Shown: positions 12,471 to 25,139, counted from the first letter of the stretch. The stretch: DNA of 64,000 bases from Phoebastria nigripes (GCA_035582835.1 JAYKAV010002109.1:496001-560000), one strand, 5' to 3'. The notes: generated by a model from the sequence alone, not told the origin. Made by a program: numbers and translations.

Positions 12471-12494
12471 TTTCTACAGATTTTTCTGTAGAAA
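12471..12494. other. Perfect short hairpin (9-bp stem, 6-nt loop)
   Basis: TTTCTACAG at 12471-12479 is the exact reverse complement of CTGTAGAAA at 12486-12494, with the loop ATTTTT between. The preceding 40 bp repeats related words (TCTATAGAAAGATCTACAG). The stem is too short for a microRNA precursor and there is no gene to terminate, so its role is unknown. Confidence 0.75.
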
Positions 12495-12933
12495 GATTGG
12501 GGGCATTCACAGGACCTGAGTTACTTGAACGGCTAAATTCTTGTTCTGCACAAGTGTGTAACCACTCCTTAAATCCATGAGGCCCCATCAAGACTAATGC
12601 AAGTTAATTTAAAGATGTCAGAAAACTGTGGCTCAGATCTGTGGCAGTTTTAAGTGGCCTTAGATTATATAAAGTAAGCAACTGTCATTCACCAGTTAGT
12701 TATTTCACAGTGCGTGTACGGAAGAGCTGGGGCGTACTTGCTTTGTAATATTCAAGAGAGAAATGATAAAGCTGAGCGAAGACTGCAAATATTTTTCCGC
12801 TCATATTAGCTCAAAAGTTTTAAATGATTCCTCCAGATGCACTTGAGCTCCCTTTTTGGCAACATTCAAACTGCTTTCACTGGCATGGATATTCAAAAAA
12901 TCCTAAGGTCTCCCACCAATGTTTTGTGTCTGA

Positions 12934-12974
12934 AACACACACATATACACACACGTGTACACACGCACACACAG
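12934..12974 (+). repeat. Imperfect (CA)n microsatellite
   Basis: About 40 bp of CA dinucleotides interrupted by TATA and GTGT steps. Confidence 0.9.
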
Positions 12975-13179
12975 AGCCAGGGCTCGCAGCCTTGTATATA
13001 TGTCCCATCCGACCCAGCACTGTTAATGGGTGCAGGGGTAAATCCAGGGACAGAAAAGACCATCCCAAACACGCCTGCACCGTGCTCTCATGGAAACAGC
13101 ATCCTGCCTGCAGACATCCCATGGACCGAAAAGGAGGCAAAATTTGTCAGGTGAATTTGTCAAGCAGTGGTGATAATCA

Positions 13180-13470
13180 TTCATTTAGCCTGTAATGACA
13201 TGGCACTTACTATGTAATAACCTGGATATTGCATGGAAATTACCATGTAATCCAATGCTCGGTAGTTGCCACATTGTCAGTGGCTGCATGGTAATTTGTA
13301 CCCTCTCATTTAAAGCCCTGAAACTGCTATTATTATGGCAACAAAGCAGCAGATTCACAGTTTGCCAAAAGGAGAATCTCCAGAGGGATGTTATGAATAA
13401 TTAGGCAGCCACGGTGGTTTTGGATAACATCTTTACCGTAACTCCATTAACTAACAATTGATTGCTTTCC
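13180..13470. promoter_or_regulatory. Candidate conserved element with TTACCATG inverted repeats
   Basis: The island holds AAATTACCATG at 13237-13247 and its exact reverse complement CATGGTAATTT at 13287-13297, with 39 bp between. The first copy lies inside a self-complementary stretch (CATGG-AAATTA-CCATG, 13232-13247). Related ATGTAAT words occur at 13212-13218 and 13245-13251. This could be a regulatory element, or the decayed terminal region of an old palindromic DNA transposon. I cannot decide between them. Confidence 0.3.
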
Positions 13471-16400
13471 TAGCTCTGACTTGCCTCCAGTCCTTCCTAC
13501 CCACAACTCTGGTATCCCAACAGTAAAGACACGGCTCTGCAGAGGCAAGCAGATGAACAGCAGGATAATTGCTCCAAGAGGATGAGCCTGAGAAGCAGCA
13601 TCCCTAAAGAGGCCAGCAGCTGAAGCAGGCCAGGTTTACTGAGATGCAAAAACTTCTGCAGAAATTTGGTGTCACTGTTCAGCTGGTATAAACTGGTGCT
13701 GCTCCCCTGATCTTGAAGGAAGACCTCCGGCAGATGCTGGTGGAGAACCTGGCAGAAGGTTTGACTGGCGTTAAGGACACCCAAGTGCAAATTGCATTGG
13801 CACAACCNTTACAAATCAAGTGGGTTCAAAATCGAGGCAACCTTCTCCGGGCCAATATCCAGGTCCAAATATCATCCTCAGCTCTCTCTGTCCCCAAAAA
13901 ACTCTTTTATAGCTTACAGGCGATCACTGGTCCAAAATTGACCCTTGTCACCCTCAAATGCACATCCTCGACTTTGCCTTTGGCGTGATAAATTGTGGTT
14001 CACTGTACTCATCATTGCACTGATAATGTGTTATTTTTAGATGGAAAAAGTATGAGGTCAGAGTTAATGTTTTGCATTTGTCAACGGGAAGAAGACATGG
14101 CCCGCGCTGCCCTCCTGCACTCTCACTCATCCCCTGCCCCTCATAATCCTCCTGACCCGCTGGTAACCCCCTCCCACGGACGCCTCCCCCAGGCAGCTCG
14201 CCCTCCTCCCGGAGATGCTTCGCTTGCTAAGGGGCTGGGCAGCAGCTCTGAGGTCTCCCCTCTGCCCGCTCCCCTGCCCGTTCCCGGGTAGCTCAGACCC
14301 TCCTCCTCTTCCTCACCTCCGTGCTGGCTCCCAGAGCCAGCGCGCCGGGCTGGCCGGCGCGGTCTTCTTCCGCTTTCCCTTGGAGGTTATGATATATGGA
14401 GGGAGCAGCTCTTCTTGTGTTGTTGTTTGCTATATAAACTTTTAAAATGGCCTGTGCCTGCGACGTGAGAGGGATGAATGTGTGTGGGAGGTTTGCAGTT
14501 TCTAGTGATTGAGATTCTTTGGTTGGAGAAGCCTAAACAAACACTATAACCTCAGGGGAAATTCTGCAAAGTTTTAGTTTTAAGTGTTTCCTCTAACAAA
14601 ATAACTGTTCGACCTAGAAAGCTACCAGAGAGCATTCCTTTGGCTGGCGGAGGCTTTGTGAGCTGAGCCTGGAGATGGAACTCAGGCTTTAAAGTGTGAA
14701 CGTAGAGAACTTTGTCTCTACTTTGAGCGCAAATGGGAAAGCGCTCCTCACTACAGACTCACCTCCGTTTTAATTTCCACGAGGGTAAGTCAGGGCAAAT
14801 TCATCTGGCATAATTTACCCTATTGGAGGACATTGGATTCTATAGGATCACACCTATAAATGCCCCCAGGTTAGTGTAAGGATGGGGTGAGCTGGCTTGA
14901 AAAGGGGAGAGCCTCAAATGTGAATGCTCGTCCATCGTGCACCAGGACACTGGTGATGGAAGAGGAGTCCCCAGGCCTCATCACTTCACGGGTTGGGTTT
15001 TTTTGTTTTTTGGTTTGGTGGTTTTTTTTCAGAAAAAAACATTGCTGACCTGCTTAAATATCTCTAAAACTACCACTTTTAGAGTCAAAAAAAAAAAGCT
15101 TTAGTGAGTAGCAGATGTGCCAAAATGGAGAAGTAAGTGAAAGTATGCTTTTAACCGCAAACCTGTTTACTGTGTAAGACTGGAACGAAACCTCAAAGTG
15201 GGCTCTAGCTCTGCAGTCCACCCCGCACACCCACCGCTTGCCCTTCCCAGCTGGTGCTGAGCAGGGCTGAGCCTCACAGCTGGGAGGCACCAACCACGCT
15301 CCTGTGCAAGGAGCACTGGAAAAAAATGTCCCGGTTTGAGGAGTGGTGGCCATCGGACGCTGAGACTGGTGACCCAGATCAGCCCCAGCATTTTGTGCTG
15401 AGCAGCAGGATGCAGGTGCAGGAACCATGCAGGAGAAGACCTCTTCAAGTCCCAACAAAAGATTAGTGTAGGAAAACCCCTTGGTTCCTTCGCTGGGGTT
15501 GGACCCAGGAATCACAGCATCTCGACTCAGGCCTGTGGTTTTTTCAGCAAGAACAGATTCTGCACCCAAACTGACTTCTCTTATAGGAAGCTCTGCAACC
15601 AGCAGTAATTGTATTTTGTCAAGTGGTTTTAGAAAAGCAATCCACATTTATTAGCCATCTGGATTAGAGAAATGATGTTCTTGATTCTAACTGCCAGCTT
15701 AGCCAAGCCATTATCAAAGAACAGAGTAACTTATCACATTCCTCTCTTTCCATGTCACAAAGAAGCGTTTGTTTCCCTTGCACACTTTATTTACTTCTGT
15801 TTGTTGTATGTCTCTCAGGCAAATCACTGCTGAATTCAGACTGGCCATATGACTCCAGGTTACAGCATCAGATACGGATCTCTCCAGCGCCGTCCTTTTC
15901 TCATGTCCTTACAGAAGGATGAAGAAACTGAGACACGCACAGTCATCATGGATTTTACAAAATCACCTCAAGCTAATTGTGAAAGCTCATTAGAGAAAGG
16001 AAGGGGGGTCCTGCCTATCATACATCATCTCTCTGTCCTCCTCCCAACCCTTTTCACGGTCCTAGTCCAGAGAGAGGAATCTTCTCTTTACTTTGATTGT
16101 ATTAATCCACTTCATTTTTTATTCTGTCAACCCATCCAGCAGGGACATGGAGGGACAGAGAGCTCTGTGGACAATATGCAAAAAGGAGACAAAATTATCC
16201 ATGTTTTAGCTGGAGATTTTTCTTGTCACAGTTACATTACTCCAAAGTGGAGGGGCTCCTATGTCCCTCCCCACCCCTGTCATCGCTGCAATACCCAGGG
16301 CCTTCCCCAAGCTTGGGAACCTGCTGTAGTGCTCACCCGGCCATTCCCAGAGCCAATTTCCTTGGGAGCTGGGGTGCTGATGGGTCCCGTGAAGACACCC

Positions 16401-17129
16401 GCCTCCATGAGTGCTTTCCAGGCACAACGACCCACGTTTGATTGCTCCGTGAGCCAGGTTACTAGGGACCTGCTGTTCACTCCACCAAAACCCATACTTA
16501 TTCCCGTTCCCACGGGGTTTTCCCTTAATTGAGCTGCTGACTGCATTAACCTGGGGACCGAAGTATTGATTCAACAGCCACTGAGACGAAGGAGCTGAGC
16601 TCAGGACTTTGCTATTTACAGAGACGTGCATCGCGGTAGGAACTTTCCAAAATGAGGACACACATGAGCTCGTTGGGATCGTTATTTCCTTGGAGGGAGA
16701 AGAGAAACCCTCCATCTTCCTGCCACACCTGGAATAAGACAGATCCCCTAACTGCAGTTCACGGCTTCGCCTCCCTCCTTCCACCTGCGTTCACATGCAT
16801 CTAACAGCACTCGTAGCAGCGCNGCAGCTGAGGGGAAGGGAAGTGTTATTTCTCGCTGACATCCCTCGCAGTTGCCCGGTCCCTGACACCCAGAGGGCTG
16901 GGTCACATCTGGAGGAGCAGCTGCAGGACAGCCCAGACCTGGCAGCAGCCCTGCACCCGCCGCTGCCCCTGTGCCAGACCCAGCCGGAGGCAGCACCCAT
17001 CTCCTGCTGTCTTTGCAGCTCAGTAGAGTTTTCCACATCATTTCAATAAAACTCTTGAAATTGTTAAGTCCAGGCGATTGCTAGAAACCAGCAGAGAGGA
17101 GATGTGGGAAGGGAAATTTGAAAATGAAT

Positions 17130-17290
17130 GAAGCCTTCCAAAGCTAAAAAAAATAATGCGAGCACATGCAAAGGCTCAAGCCAATGGGGATATTCCTACA
17201 AGTAAAGTTATTCTTAATCAGGCACATCTTATAATGCTTCTAAAACAGTGCCTGATAGATCATTTCTTTAGAAGCAGCAGCCTAGCATGG
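17130..17290. promoter_or_regulatory. Candidate conserved non-coding element
   Basis: AT-rich unique island with octamer-like (ACATGCAAAG) and TTCTTAATCA words, between GC-rich flanks. Assignment is from composition only. Confidence 0.22.
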
Positions 17291-17740
17291 AAAATGTTGA
17301 CATTTCCAGGTTGTCCAGCAGCGACCCTGGAGCCAGGAGTCCCACGGAGCAACCCCGTCCCCACCCGTCAGAAAGGGAGACTTTGTCATGGCGAAGCAGC
17401 TGTACGAGACACCCCAGCTCCTATGCNGGTCGGGATGGCTGGTGTGTTCAGACTGCAGCTCCCATGGGCTGCATTTCTAAATTAAACTATTGCCGTGAGT
17501 GAGCTTTTCCCAGTACATCTTTCTTTTCAAGATGGGAGCGGGGGGAAGGAAGGAGAAACCCGTGCACTTTGTAACCAGCCTTAATGGCCACATGTCATCA
17601 TTTACTTCCTTGAGTACATTCACATACGCACACGTACAAAGTCCTGCGGAGCTGCCCTCAGACCTGCTTCTTTCTCTCATTAAGGCTGGGATCTGCTCTG
17701 AAAGCATCACCCGGAGCAGTAACGGGTGAGCCACAGATCA

Positions 17741-17780
17741 CCTGCAGCATCGCTTCAGACACTGCAGCATCGCTTCAGAC
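17741..17780 (+). repeat. 20-bp tandem duplication
   Basis: Two adjacent 20-bp copies (17741-17760 and 17761-17780) differ at only the first base. This is a recent local slippage or duplication event. Confidence 0.97.
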
Positions 17781-18035
17781 ACTTCAATCACTGCAAATTT
17801 TTGGAAGTCAAGTGAACAGTCTTCTCTTTCCACAACCTCGGGCTCTGAAAACTTAGGCTAGAAATTTTGTTCTAGCTTTCTTTGGGAAAGTTAAAAGATT
17901 TCTCATTTATCTTCTGTTTGGAGGAAAATAAGACAAGACTATTAGAGCTGGCTGCAGTACAAAATTCCCATTCAGCCAAAAATATCACTGTTTCAGAGTT
18001 TTCTTTCATCCCATATTTGAGCAACAGTGTCAGCA

Positions 18036-18067
18036 GCTCCAAATTTCCAATGAAATAAAAATTCCAA
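18036..18067 (+). repeat. Unclassified AT-rich interspersed repeat, copy 1
   Basis: This stretch aligns over about 32 bp with 24497-24527. They share the perfect 15-mer AAATAAAAATTCCAA (18053-18067 here) and a preceding AAATTTCCA block. Both copies lie on the same strand, inside AT-rich segments of 100-250 bp (here 17860-18110). Two such matches 6.4 kb apart suggest an interspersed repeat. I cannot name the family. Confidence 0.5.
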
Positions 18068-20559
18068 ACTCCTACTATAAACACTGAAAAGCCTTCTCTA
18101 AATATTTTGCTTCAATGAGGCTAAAGTGTTTCGCTCAGCTTTATCATTTAATAAACTCCAGCATATTATACGACTTTCAATGATCTTGTTGCTCAATGAC
18201 AAAGCCAGAACACGACGCTCCGGCTGAGGGACCTGGCGTGCTCCCATGGGGTGTCACAGAGACCGTGAACGCTGCCGATACCCCCGGTGCTTTCTAACTT
18301 CTCCCTTGGTTTTTGATCCTTTACTTTTGAACCTTTACACAGAGGTTTCGTTTCCTCCAGGGAGACGGAAAGGCACCTTTGGCTGGTGGTGGTGGGTGAA
18401 GTAGATGCTCTGCAGACCCTTCTAATTTAACGCATGTTGCAGGGTTGCATGCTGCCAAGACAGTAGATCTAAAGACCCAGGAGCTCAACCCAGTCCTACA
18501 ACAACTGGGGGGAGAAAAGCATCCCACTGAAAATGCTCTGACTTCCTCTGGGAACAGCTTTTGCAAATGTCTGAATGAGTCATATTGTGAGGAATGGGGC
18601 AGGCAGAGAGAGCAGATAATTGGGAATGTTTCCCATGAGGCAGATGCCTGAAATGTGTGCAGAGTGCATGCACTGTGCAGACGCAGAATGTGTAGCAAAA
18701 ATGAGAATTAAGTTGGCTGCATTATCTTGAAAACAGTTTCATTTCCATTTCAATTCCAGGTGAGGGAGGAAAGTCAGCACCTTTCTCATTTCAGCCAGTC
18801 TGGGTCTCATCTTACTTGTGAAAGTTAAAGTTCATCCATCACCCATGCCCTGAGGGCTGCGTGCCAGACCAATTATTCATACTTAGCAATGACTTACTCC
18901 ATGGAGAGCCTCAGTGAAATCAATGGGGTGGCTCAAAGAACAAGGTGCTAAGCAAGCCGAGGGAGAGCAGCAGGCTCTGCCCTTCGGTTTATTGTACTAA
19001 TTCCCACAGCTTTCCCATTGATTTACATGAGCATTTCTCCAGCCCGAGGATCTCGGGGTGAGGCTGCTCTCTGTGTGCCTGTTTGCGTGTGCTGAGTTTT
19101 TGTGGCTCTGTTTACACATCAGGCTTCCTATTCTCAATTTTTCAGTGCTATCTCTAATCCTGTTTAATTGAGGTTTCCTTTGATTAATGAGGACAAGCGT
19201 GGGGTGTCGGCAGAGTCAAAGGGCAGCAGGTCCTTCTGTGAGCACGTGGAAACGCTGGTCACAGCAGGAAGAGACAGATGCCAAACCACTTAAGTGAAAT
19301 AATTGTACAACAGAAAAAAATTTAGATACACAAAAAATTCAGAAACTATAGAGCAGCAGAATACCATCCAGGGGATGTCTGCGCTGTCCCTGCTGCCCTT
19401 TGAAACACTACGATTGGGATAAAGCCTGAGGAAAGGCATGGGAGAAAGCTACATCACACGGGTGTAACGCCACATTTCCAGCAAACTGTCCTGTCAGCCC
19501 TGACGGGGTCTCGCAGGTTCCCAAATCAGCATAAACCATCTCCTTGGCAAAACACCGTCCTGCTGTGTGTGCACCTCCAGATGTGCGCTGCTCTGCCATT
19601 TAATTGCCTTTGCCGGGAGCTGGTACCTCTCCCCTGCTCCGTGCAGAGCTGTCGTCGGCTGTGGGAACACAGGAGCTGCTCCTGGGCACAGCTCCCGCCA
19701 GCCACCTCGGGGAAAGGCTCTGCTTTCTGTGTCAACCCCGTGACCCTCGGGCATGAGGTTGTCACCCTGTATTTGCACGGAGCTCTGACACGGGGTGGTC
19801 ACTGTCACGCAGCACTACGAGGTGTAAAACTAACCCACCACGGAGATGCTGAACTGGGCGACAGAACTCACACGGTCACATTTACCAAATAAATATCACC
19901 AAAGTTGTGATTGCTTAACAGCCTGCTCTTGCTGTACAGTGTGGCTGACATTTCTGACTGCCTGTTCTGCTGTCTAAGAGGACATTATCCAAAACCAAAC
20001 CCCTCACATTTATCCAAAGCACTGTAATTTCCCTGCAGTTGCCCAGAAATGTCATATTAATTATTATTGTTGTTATCATCTGCTTTATCATAGCACGCAG
20101 CTACATCACCGGGACGACATTGACCCGGGGGCTGCCCAAAGCAAAAGATGGCTGATACTTCCAGATTATTCCACTCTAAGCACGAGGCAGGAGGGCACAG
20201 ATGAGTAGAGAGAAAGGGAGCAAGGAGGGAGCATTGCTCCCCCAGCCAGGAAGCAGACAGGGACATCCGTGCCCTTGTTTTGTATAGCCAGTGCAGCCCA
20301 GGAGCCCTTTAACAAGGGACCTGAAGAAGCACTATCAGATATCTCCAGGAACCTTCTCTGTCTGAGGGAAGATGAAGAAATACAGGGTTGTTTGAAAATG
20401 TAGGTATTGAATGATAAAAGCTGGTTATCGCAGGTTGGAAGAGGCAGAGCTGACCCTGCACTTCTGTCTGAGAGAGTGATGGGGGGGGAGCTGGCTCTAG
20501 GAGGGGCTGATAGATGAAGACAAACACCTTTTTGGATGGGAGTGAAAAGGTGGATTCAG

Positions 20560-20865
20560 TGAGGAAAAGGAAAGCTATGGTTGGCTGCAGTCCCAGTGAA
20601 GGGCCAGAAAAATTATCTTGGTAACAGCCTTCTGGATGGATATTAGCAGGCTACCCTGCCATTTGTTAAGGCTTGAGAAAAGGATGTGTCAAGAAACAAG
20701 GCATGAAAAGATAACAGCCTGGAAGCCTCAGCTGTGGATGGACAGGCAAGGTCATACCTTGGAGTATGAAGTGAGATGCAGGGGTATGCTGGATGCACAG
20801 ACCTGAACCAGGGTCTGAGTCAGAGACGATGCCCAAGTAATGAGGGCGAGCGCTGGAAAAAAGCC
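20560..20865 (+). mobile_element. Old LINE-like interspersed repeat relic, family unresolved
   Basis: The order of blocks matches an ancient repeat I recall from amniote genomes: 'cttctggatggatatta' near 20628, 'taaggcttgagaaaagga' near 20667, 'tgtggatggacaggcaaggt' near 20733-20752, and 'ctgagtcagagacgatgccc' near 20815-20834. The family assignment (an L2/L3/CR1-type LINE 3' region) is uncertain. The copy may begin as early as 20200. It is non-coding and strongly diverged. Confidence 0.45.
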
Positions 20866-21523
20866 TGAGGTAGTGCATACCTCCTGCTTCTGGGAGAAGA
20901 AAGGCAAAAAGTGCCTTTACGGACCGGTAGGTCACTGATAAGAAGGAAAACCCCGTATTATAGGCAAAATCTCAATCTGCTGAGAACATACGCAGGTCTT
21001 CACGGGCCATGTGCTGAATGCCTAATTTCCTCTCGCTTTCCCCATCGTGCTGAGGTCTCCAGCCTGGTCCTCACCGTCTGTGCTCCTCCAGCCCGCCTTC
21101 ATCTCCACATCCTCCCCATCCCGCTGTGCCCCGTGCTCCTCCTGTTACTGCTCTCCTTCCCCTTAAACCCTTTCCTCGTGCCACCCACCGTGCATGGAAG
21201 CTCCCTCCTTTCTTCTTTCCTGGAAACAACCATAGGCAAAACTGTGAGCCAGAGACAGCAGTTCAGGTTGCTTCCCACTGAGAAAAATACCTGTCCCAGC
21301 AGGAGCCTGACCCCTTCAAAGTGCCTGAAGATTCTTGCTTGGTGTGAAGCAGACTGAGAAGACACTGAGTGAGAATCCAGCTCCTCTGAAGTGGGTAGGA
21401 AAATCCGTTTTGAATTCAGCAGGGATGGATGTTTACCTGGATGAAATATTTCTTCCTCTGAGTTTTGTACAGCACTCATCAACCTTGAAGTGCAGGATAA
21501 ATAACAAATAATAATCACAGGGA

Positions 21524-21560
21524 TTTTTTTTTCTTTTTTTTTTTTTTTTTGAAAAAAAAC
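21524..21560 (+). repeat. Poly-T tract followed by an A run
   Basis: About 27 T bases with one C are followed directly by a G and eight A bases. The two runs could pair as a short hairpin. This is low-complexity DNA. Confidence 0.95.
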
Positions 21561-22149
21561 CCCTCTGCTTGGCTTCATTGGGAGCTTTGCTATAGGTGCA
21601 GGGAAAACTAGACTAGTGCTAAAGGCAGGAGGGTTTGCTGTGCTGGCGGAAGGGCAAGACAACACCACCTCGGCTCCCCCCGTGCCCCCGCTTTGCTCTG
21701 ACTCTCACCCCGTAACCTGGGACACCAGAACAATTCTTAGTCACTGATAGCTCATCAAAAGCTGGTGGCTTGCGTTTCCAGGTGATAATGGGATTGCACA
21801 GAGTGTGGTTATGGGCAGAAAAGCAACTGCANGGACCCCCCTTGGCACCGCGGCTCCCCGTTGTCTCCCCTGGGTCTCGGGGCTGCAGAGGAGCCGGCGC
21901 GGAGGCGATCGCTTCCTGCATCGCCCGCGGCCGGCTGGGGTTGTCATCCCCAAATCTTCATCCCCGTGGCGGTGGGATGGTGTAGGAAGGGGAGTGAGGA
22001 ACCACCGTGATTCTCAGGGATTGACCTGAGCTGGGGGCAGGCAGCAGACAGGGAAATCATGTTCCAGGTTGTAAGCAGAGCACATTTTCACCCACCAGCT
22101 GCTGAGGAGGAAGCAGAGTGGAACCAGGAGCTGTTACGGCGATGATAGT

Positions 22150-22420
22150 ATGTCTTTTCCCCTTGCAGAATCACTTTCCTGACCGTAATCACACTTTAAT
22201 GTTAAATTGGAGGTGGTGTGAGCTCTTGGTTTCACAGCGCTGCTGCATTAGTATGCAAGTATGAAGCACACAGCAGAAATGTTCTTGCTTGCAAAGAGCA
22301 CTTGGATAAAAACATTAAGGAGGGGAGTGGTACAGCTCTATTAATTGAAATGTTTTTATTTATTTCCACTTTATTCTTGCTCAAAGCTGGGTTTACAGAA
22401 AAGTTTAAAAGCTGCTAAAC
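22150..22420. promoter_or_regulatory. Candidate conserved non-coding element
   Basis: AT-rich unique island with GTAATCAC, TTTAATGTTAAATTG, ATTAGTATGCAAGTA and ATTAATTGAAAT words. The density of homeodomain-like and octamer-like words is enhancer-like. Conservation is untested. Confidence 0.25.
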
Positions 22421-24496
22421 CATCGAGCATTCAAACCCCTCTTGATGTGTACATAGCTGGCAAGAGCAAACACACAGCCTTATTATTGTTTCCTTTGTTT
22501 TCCCACCCTTCATTCTTTCNCCTTACTCTTATTTGTTGTGTCTGATCTCCTGCTAAAGGGCTGTCTCTTGCTCCATATTGCTACAAAGCTGAANACAGGG
22601 AACCCTTTCAATCTTAAAGAAGTCCCTGAATGTTGCCTTGGTAGAAATAATAAATAATAACTTTGAGAGTTTGTATTTAGCTGGGCTGAACATGTGTTTG
22701 CTTGTTTGCTTTTTAAAACAAAGCTTATTTTCATGCCCCATGGAGGTAGATTGCTTTTAAATGGCCCCAGAGCCTTTCCCTTCCACCCGCCCATCCACCT
22801 CCCCGGCTCGCCCCTCTCCCTGGCTCTGTCCTGCTCCCCCGACTGCTCGCGGGGGACCTTTCCGAAAGGCTTCTTTCCCCCTCAACCCCTTTCTCAGCTC
22901 AGATCTCATCTGTGACCACTTTTGTCCTTTGCCAACTGGGATCTCGTAATTTCTCCCTCCCAGTACTGGTCTAGCTCCCATTTCTATTCACTGCACAGTT
23001 TCAGTTCTTGTGGATTTTGCGAGGTGGCCGGAGGCTGCACAAAGGATGCTGCTGCCCCACCAAACCCACATGGGCTCACCCCCGAGCTGCGGGTTAGCTC
23101 AGCATCCAGCTCCGGTCCTGCCGCCCGGAGAAGGGGAGCCTGGCTGGGCTCCTCCGGGCTGGGCAGCTTTTAAGTCTCTATCTCATTCCACGTTTCCTCC
23201 GGTGTCCCAGAGAGAGCACTGACATTTTTTCAGCTTGAGATGTTGCAAGTCNGCTCAGCCCCCGAGAGGGCCAGGCTTTCTGTGGGGGTCAGTGTTTTGA
23301 AATGTGAGGACAGCCGGCCAAATACTTGGGTCCCTGCATCATCCTGCCCTTCCCTGAGGTGGGACACGGCCATTCTGCAGAGCAACCGCTGCCACTTTCC
23401 AGCTCTGTCCTGTGTCGGCCAAGGGTCCCTCGGAGACGTGAGCGATGGGGCAGCCCCTCCGTCCCCCCGTTACTCCGTAACTCAGAGCATCTCAACACAG
23501 AGGATGCTGAGAGGCCGTAGCATCCTCTTCTGCCGGTACTTTTGGAGACACCACAGCCTGAATGTGCCGAAACAGCCAAACTGGTGTGCATTCTCTCGCC
23601 ATCGTGCTTGATGGAGCTGCGGGGTGGTGGGTGTGCAGCACACCGAGGGGGTGCCGGGAGGGGAGGAGGGGAGGGGGATGCGGAGAACGCGGCTGTCTGC
23701 TGTTTCTTATAAGCAGCGGGTGAAAAAAACCTCAGTTTTTCCTAAGTGGGAACATTTGCCTTTAATGAGCCTAAAAGGTTTTTTTTTCTCTTGCTCTTTC
23801 TTTTTTTTCAGGGAAGCAGGGAATGGAAAAAGGTTCTTTTCTAATAAATAAAATATCAGGCACATCTCTGGGTGTCAGATTAACGCCCCTGCCCCTGTGC
23901 AGGCACCACCAGCGCTGCTCGCTCCCGGCAGCGAGCACGGACCCTCGCGCCAGCTGCTACTCCAGACCGAGTCCACTTTCCCCCTCTCTGGTCGTGATGC
24001 CCCTTTGCTCCCCCTTCTCCTCCCCAAGCTTCCTGAGCATCTTCCCCTTCCTCGACCCCCCACCGGGTACCCTGCCTCTTCTGGGGGTCCCAACGACCCC
24101 TCCCCAGCCGGCAGTACCACAGCCCCCGGCTCCAGCCACGCCAGAGCATCCCTGATACCCTGCGTACGCCCCAGCCTGCCTCCACGTCACACCAAAGGGA
24201 CCCTTCGAAGTGGGGTAGGTTTTAAATACATGACAGAAATTAAACCAGTATGGTCCCACTCAGATTGCTTTCCTGTAGTTAATATGTATGGTGGATCTAA
24301 TTTTTTTCCTGTTATTTATTTGCCACATAAACCCAGGTCATTTTGGCTCATACTGTAGCTATTTCAATGTATTTACGCATTAGATCTGACCACGATGCTG
24401 CTGGTCAGTAGCATGGGATCATTATTCTGTACGGGAACAGATACACTAGATCTGACAGAAACTAGATTTTTCAGTCTGCAGGCAATACCATAAAAA

Positions 24497-24527
24497 GCTA
24501 AAATTTCCAGCAAAATAAAAATTCCAA
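24497..24527 (+). repeat. Unclassified AT-rich interspersed repeat, copy 2
   Basis: Partner of 18036-18067; the shared 15-mer lies at 24513-24527. The AT-rich context runs from about 24220 to 24700. Confidence 0.5.
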
Positions 24528-25139
24528 TAAATTTCTTTCAATGTGAACCAAAAGTTTGTTTTAATAAGAGAAAATAATTTGGTATAGCTACAGGCAAAAG
24601 CTTGATTTCAGTGATATCAGAGCATGCTAATGAGTTCCAATAAAACAAGTACACAAAATAGAAAAAAAAAATTAACTATTTTTCTGTCACATAACATTGA
24701 GAGCGTGAACCGAGAGAACAACTCCAACACGGTTCGCGCTGCAGACCAGCGGGATGCCGAGGAGGACAAACCCGTGGCGAGGAGCGAGTTGCTCCAGCAC
24801 AGCTCCAGGATCCAACGGGATCACCCGTGCCGGCCGGAGGGGAGGGTGGATGCTGCGGCGGGGTACGGCTTGCGTGATGGACTGTTTATTTGGAAATCTC
24901 TGGCCCAATTTTGCTCACGCTCTGCCAGAGGGTGTTGAGGTCCCCCACGCCCCTCTTAATGTTCCTCTGTCAACACCTCGCCTCCCAGGGCTTCGGCCAG
25001 AGCGTTTTCCCTTCAGCCTGGTCTGATACCAGAGGAATCCGGGCCCCAGATGGCAGCTGAGGACGGGGCAGTCCCGTCGGTGGGCTCCACGAGAGAATTT
25101 ATTGGCACGGCCAGCGTGCATTTAGCAAACGGCAAGCTT

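Larger units (their letters stand above)
12500..17740. other. Non-coding block
   Basis: No exon is supportable. The block holds a CA-rich microsatellite (12934-12974), an AT-rich island (13180-13470), an AT-moderate stretch (14380-14900), T-rich runs near 15000-15035 and 15089-15100, and GC-rich unique DNA. The frame at 13713-13988 contains an N and matches nothing I know. The minus-strand frame 15054-15647 (197 codons) has no recognisable domain. Confidence 0.5.
18090..24470. other. Non-coding block
   Basis: Unique sequence with no supportable gene. It contains an old repeat at 20560-20865, a T tract at 21524-21550, an AT-rich island at 22150-22420 and GC-rich, pyrimidine-rich DNA at 23870-24190. 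A long polypyrimidine tract ending in CAG at 23811 resembles a splice acceptor, but the frame after it resembles no protein. Positions 18870-18960 and 19000-19330 hold nothing I can identify with confidence. Confidence 0.5.

Noticed and set aside
15895..15990. Possible MIR-like fragment around GATGAAGAAACTGAGACACG
   Set aside because: The match is short, and the following block expected in MIR is not present.
18865..18960. Segment around GTGAAATCAATGGGGTGGCT that resembles a dispersed sauropsid repeat
   Set aside because: Only one short recognisable word; not enough to call a repeat.
23761..24155. Splice-acceptor-like polypyrimidine tract ending in CAG at 23811, followed by an open frame
   Set aside because: The frame matches no known protein, there is no matching donor evidence, and T-rich tracts ending in AG are common in non-coding DNA.
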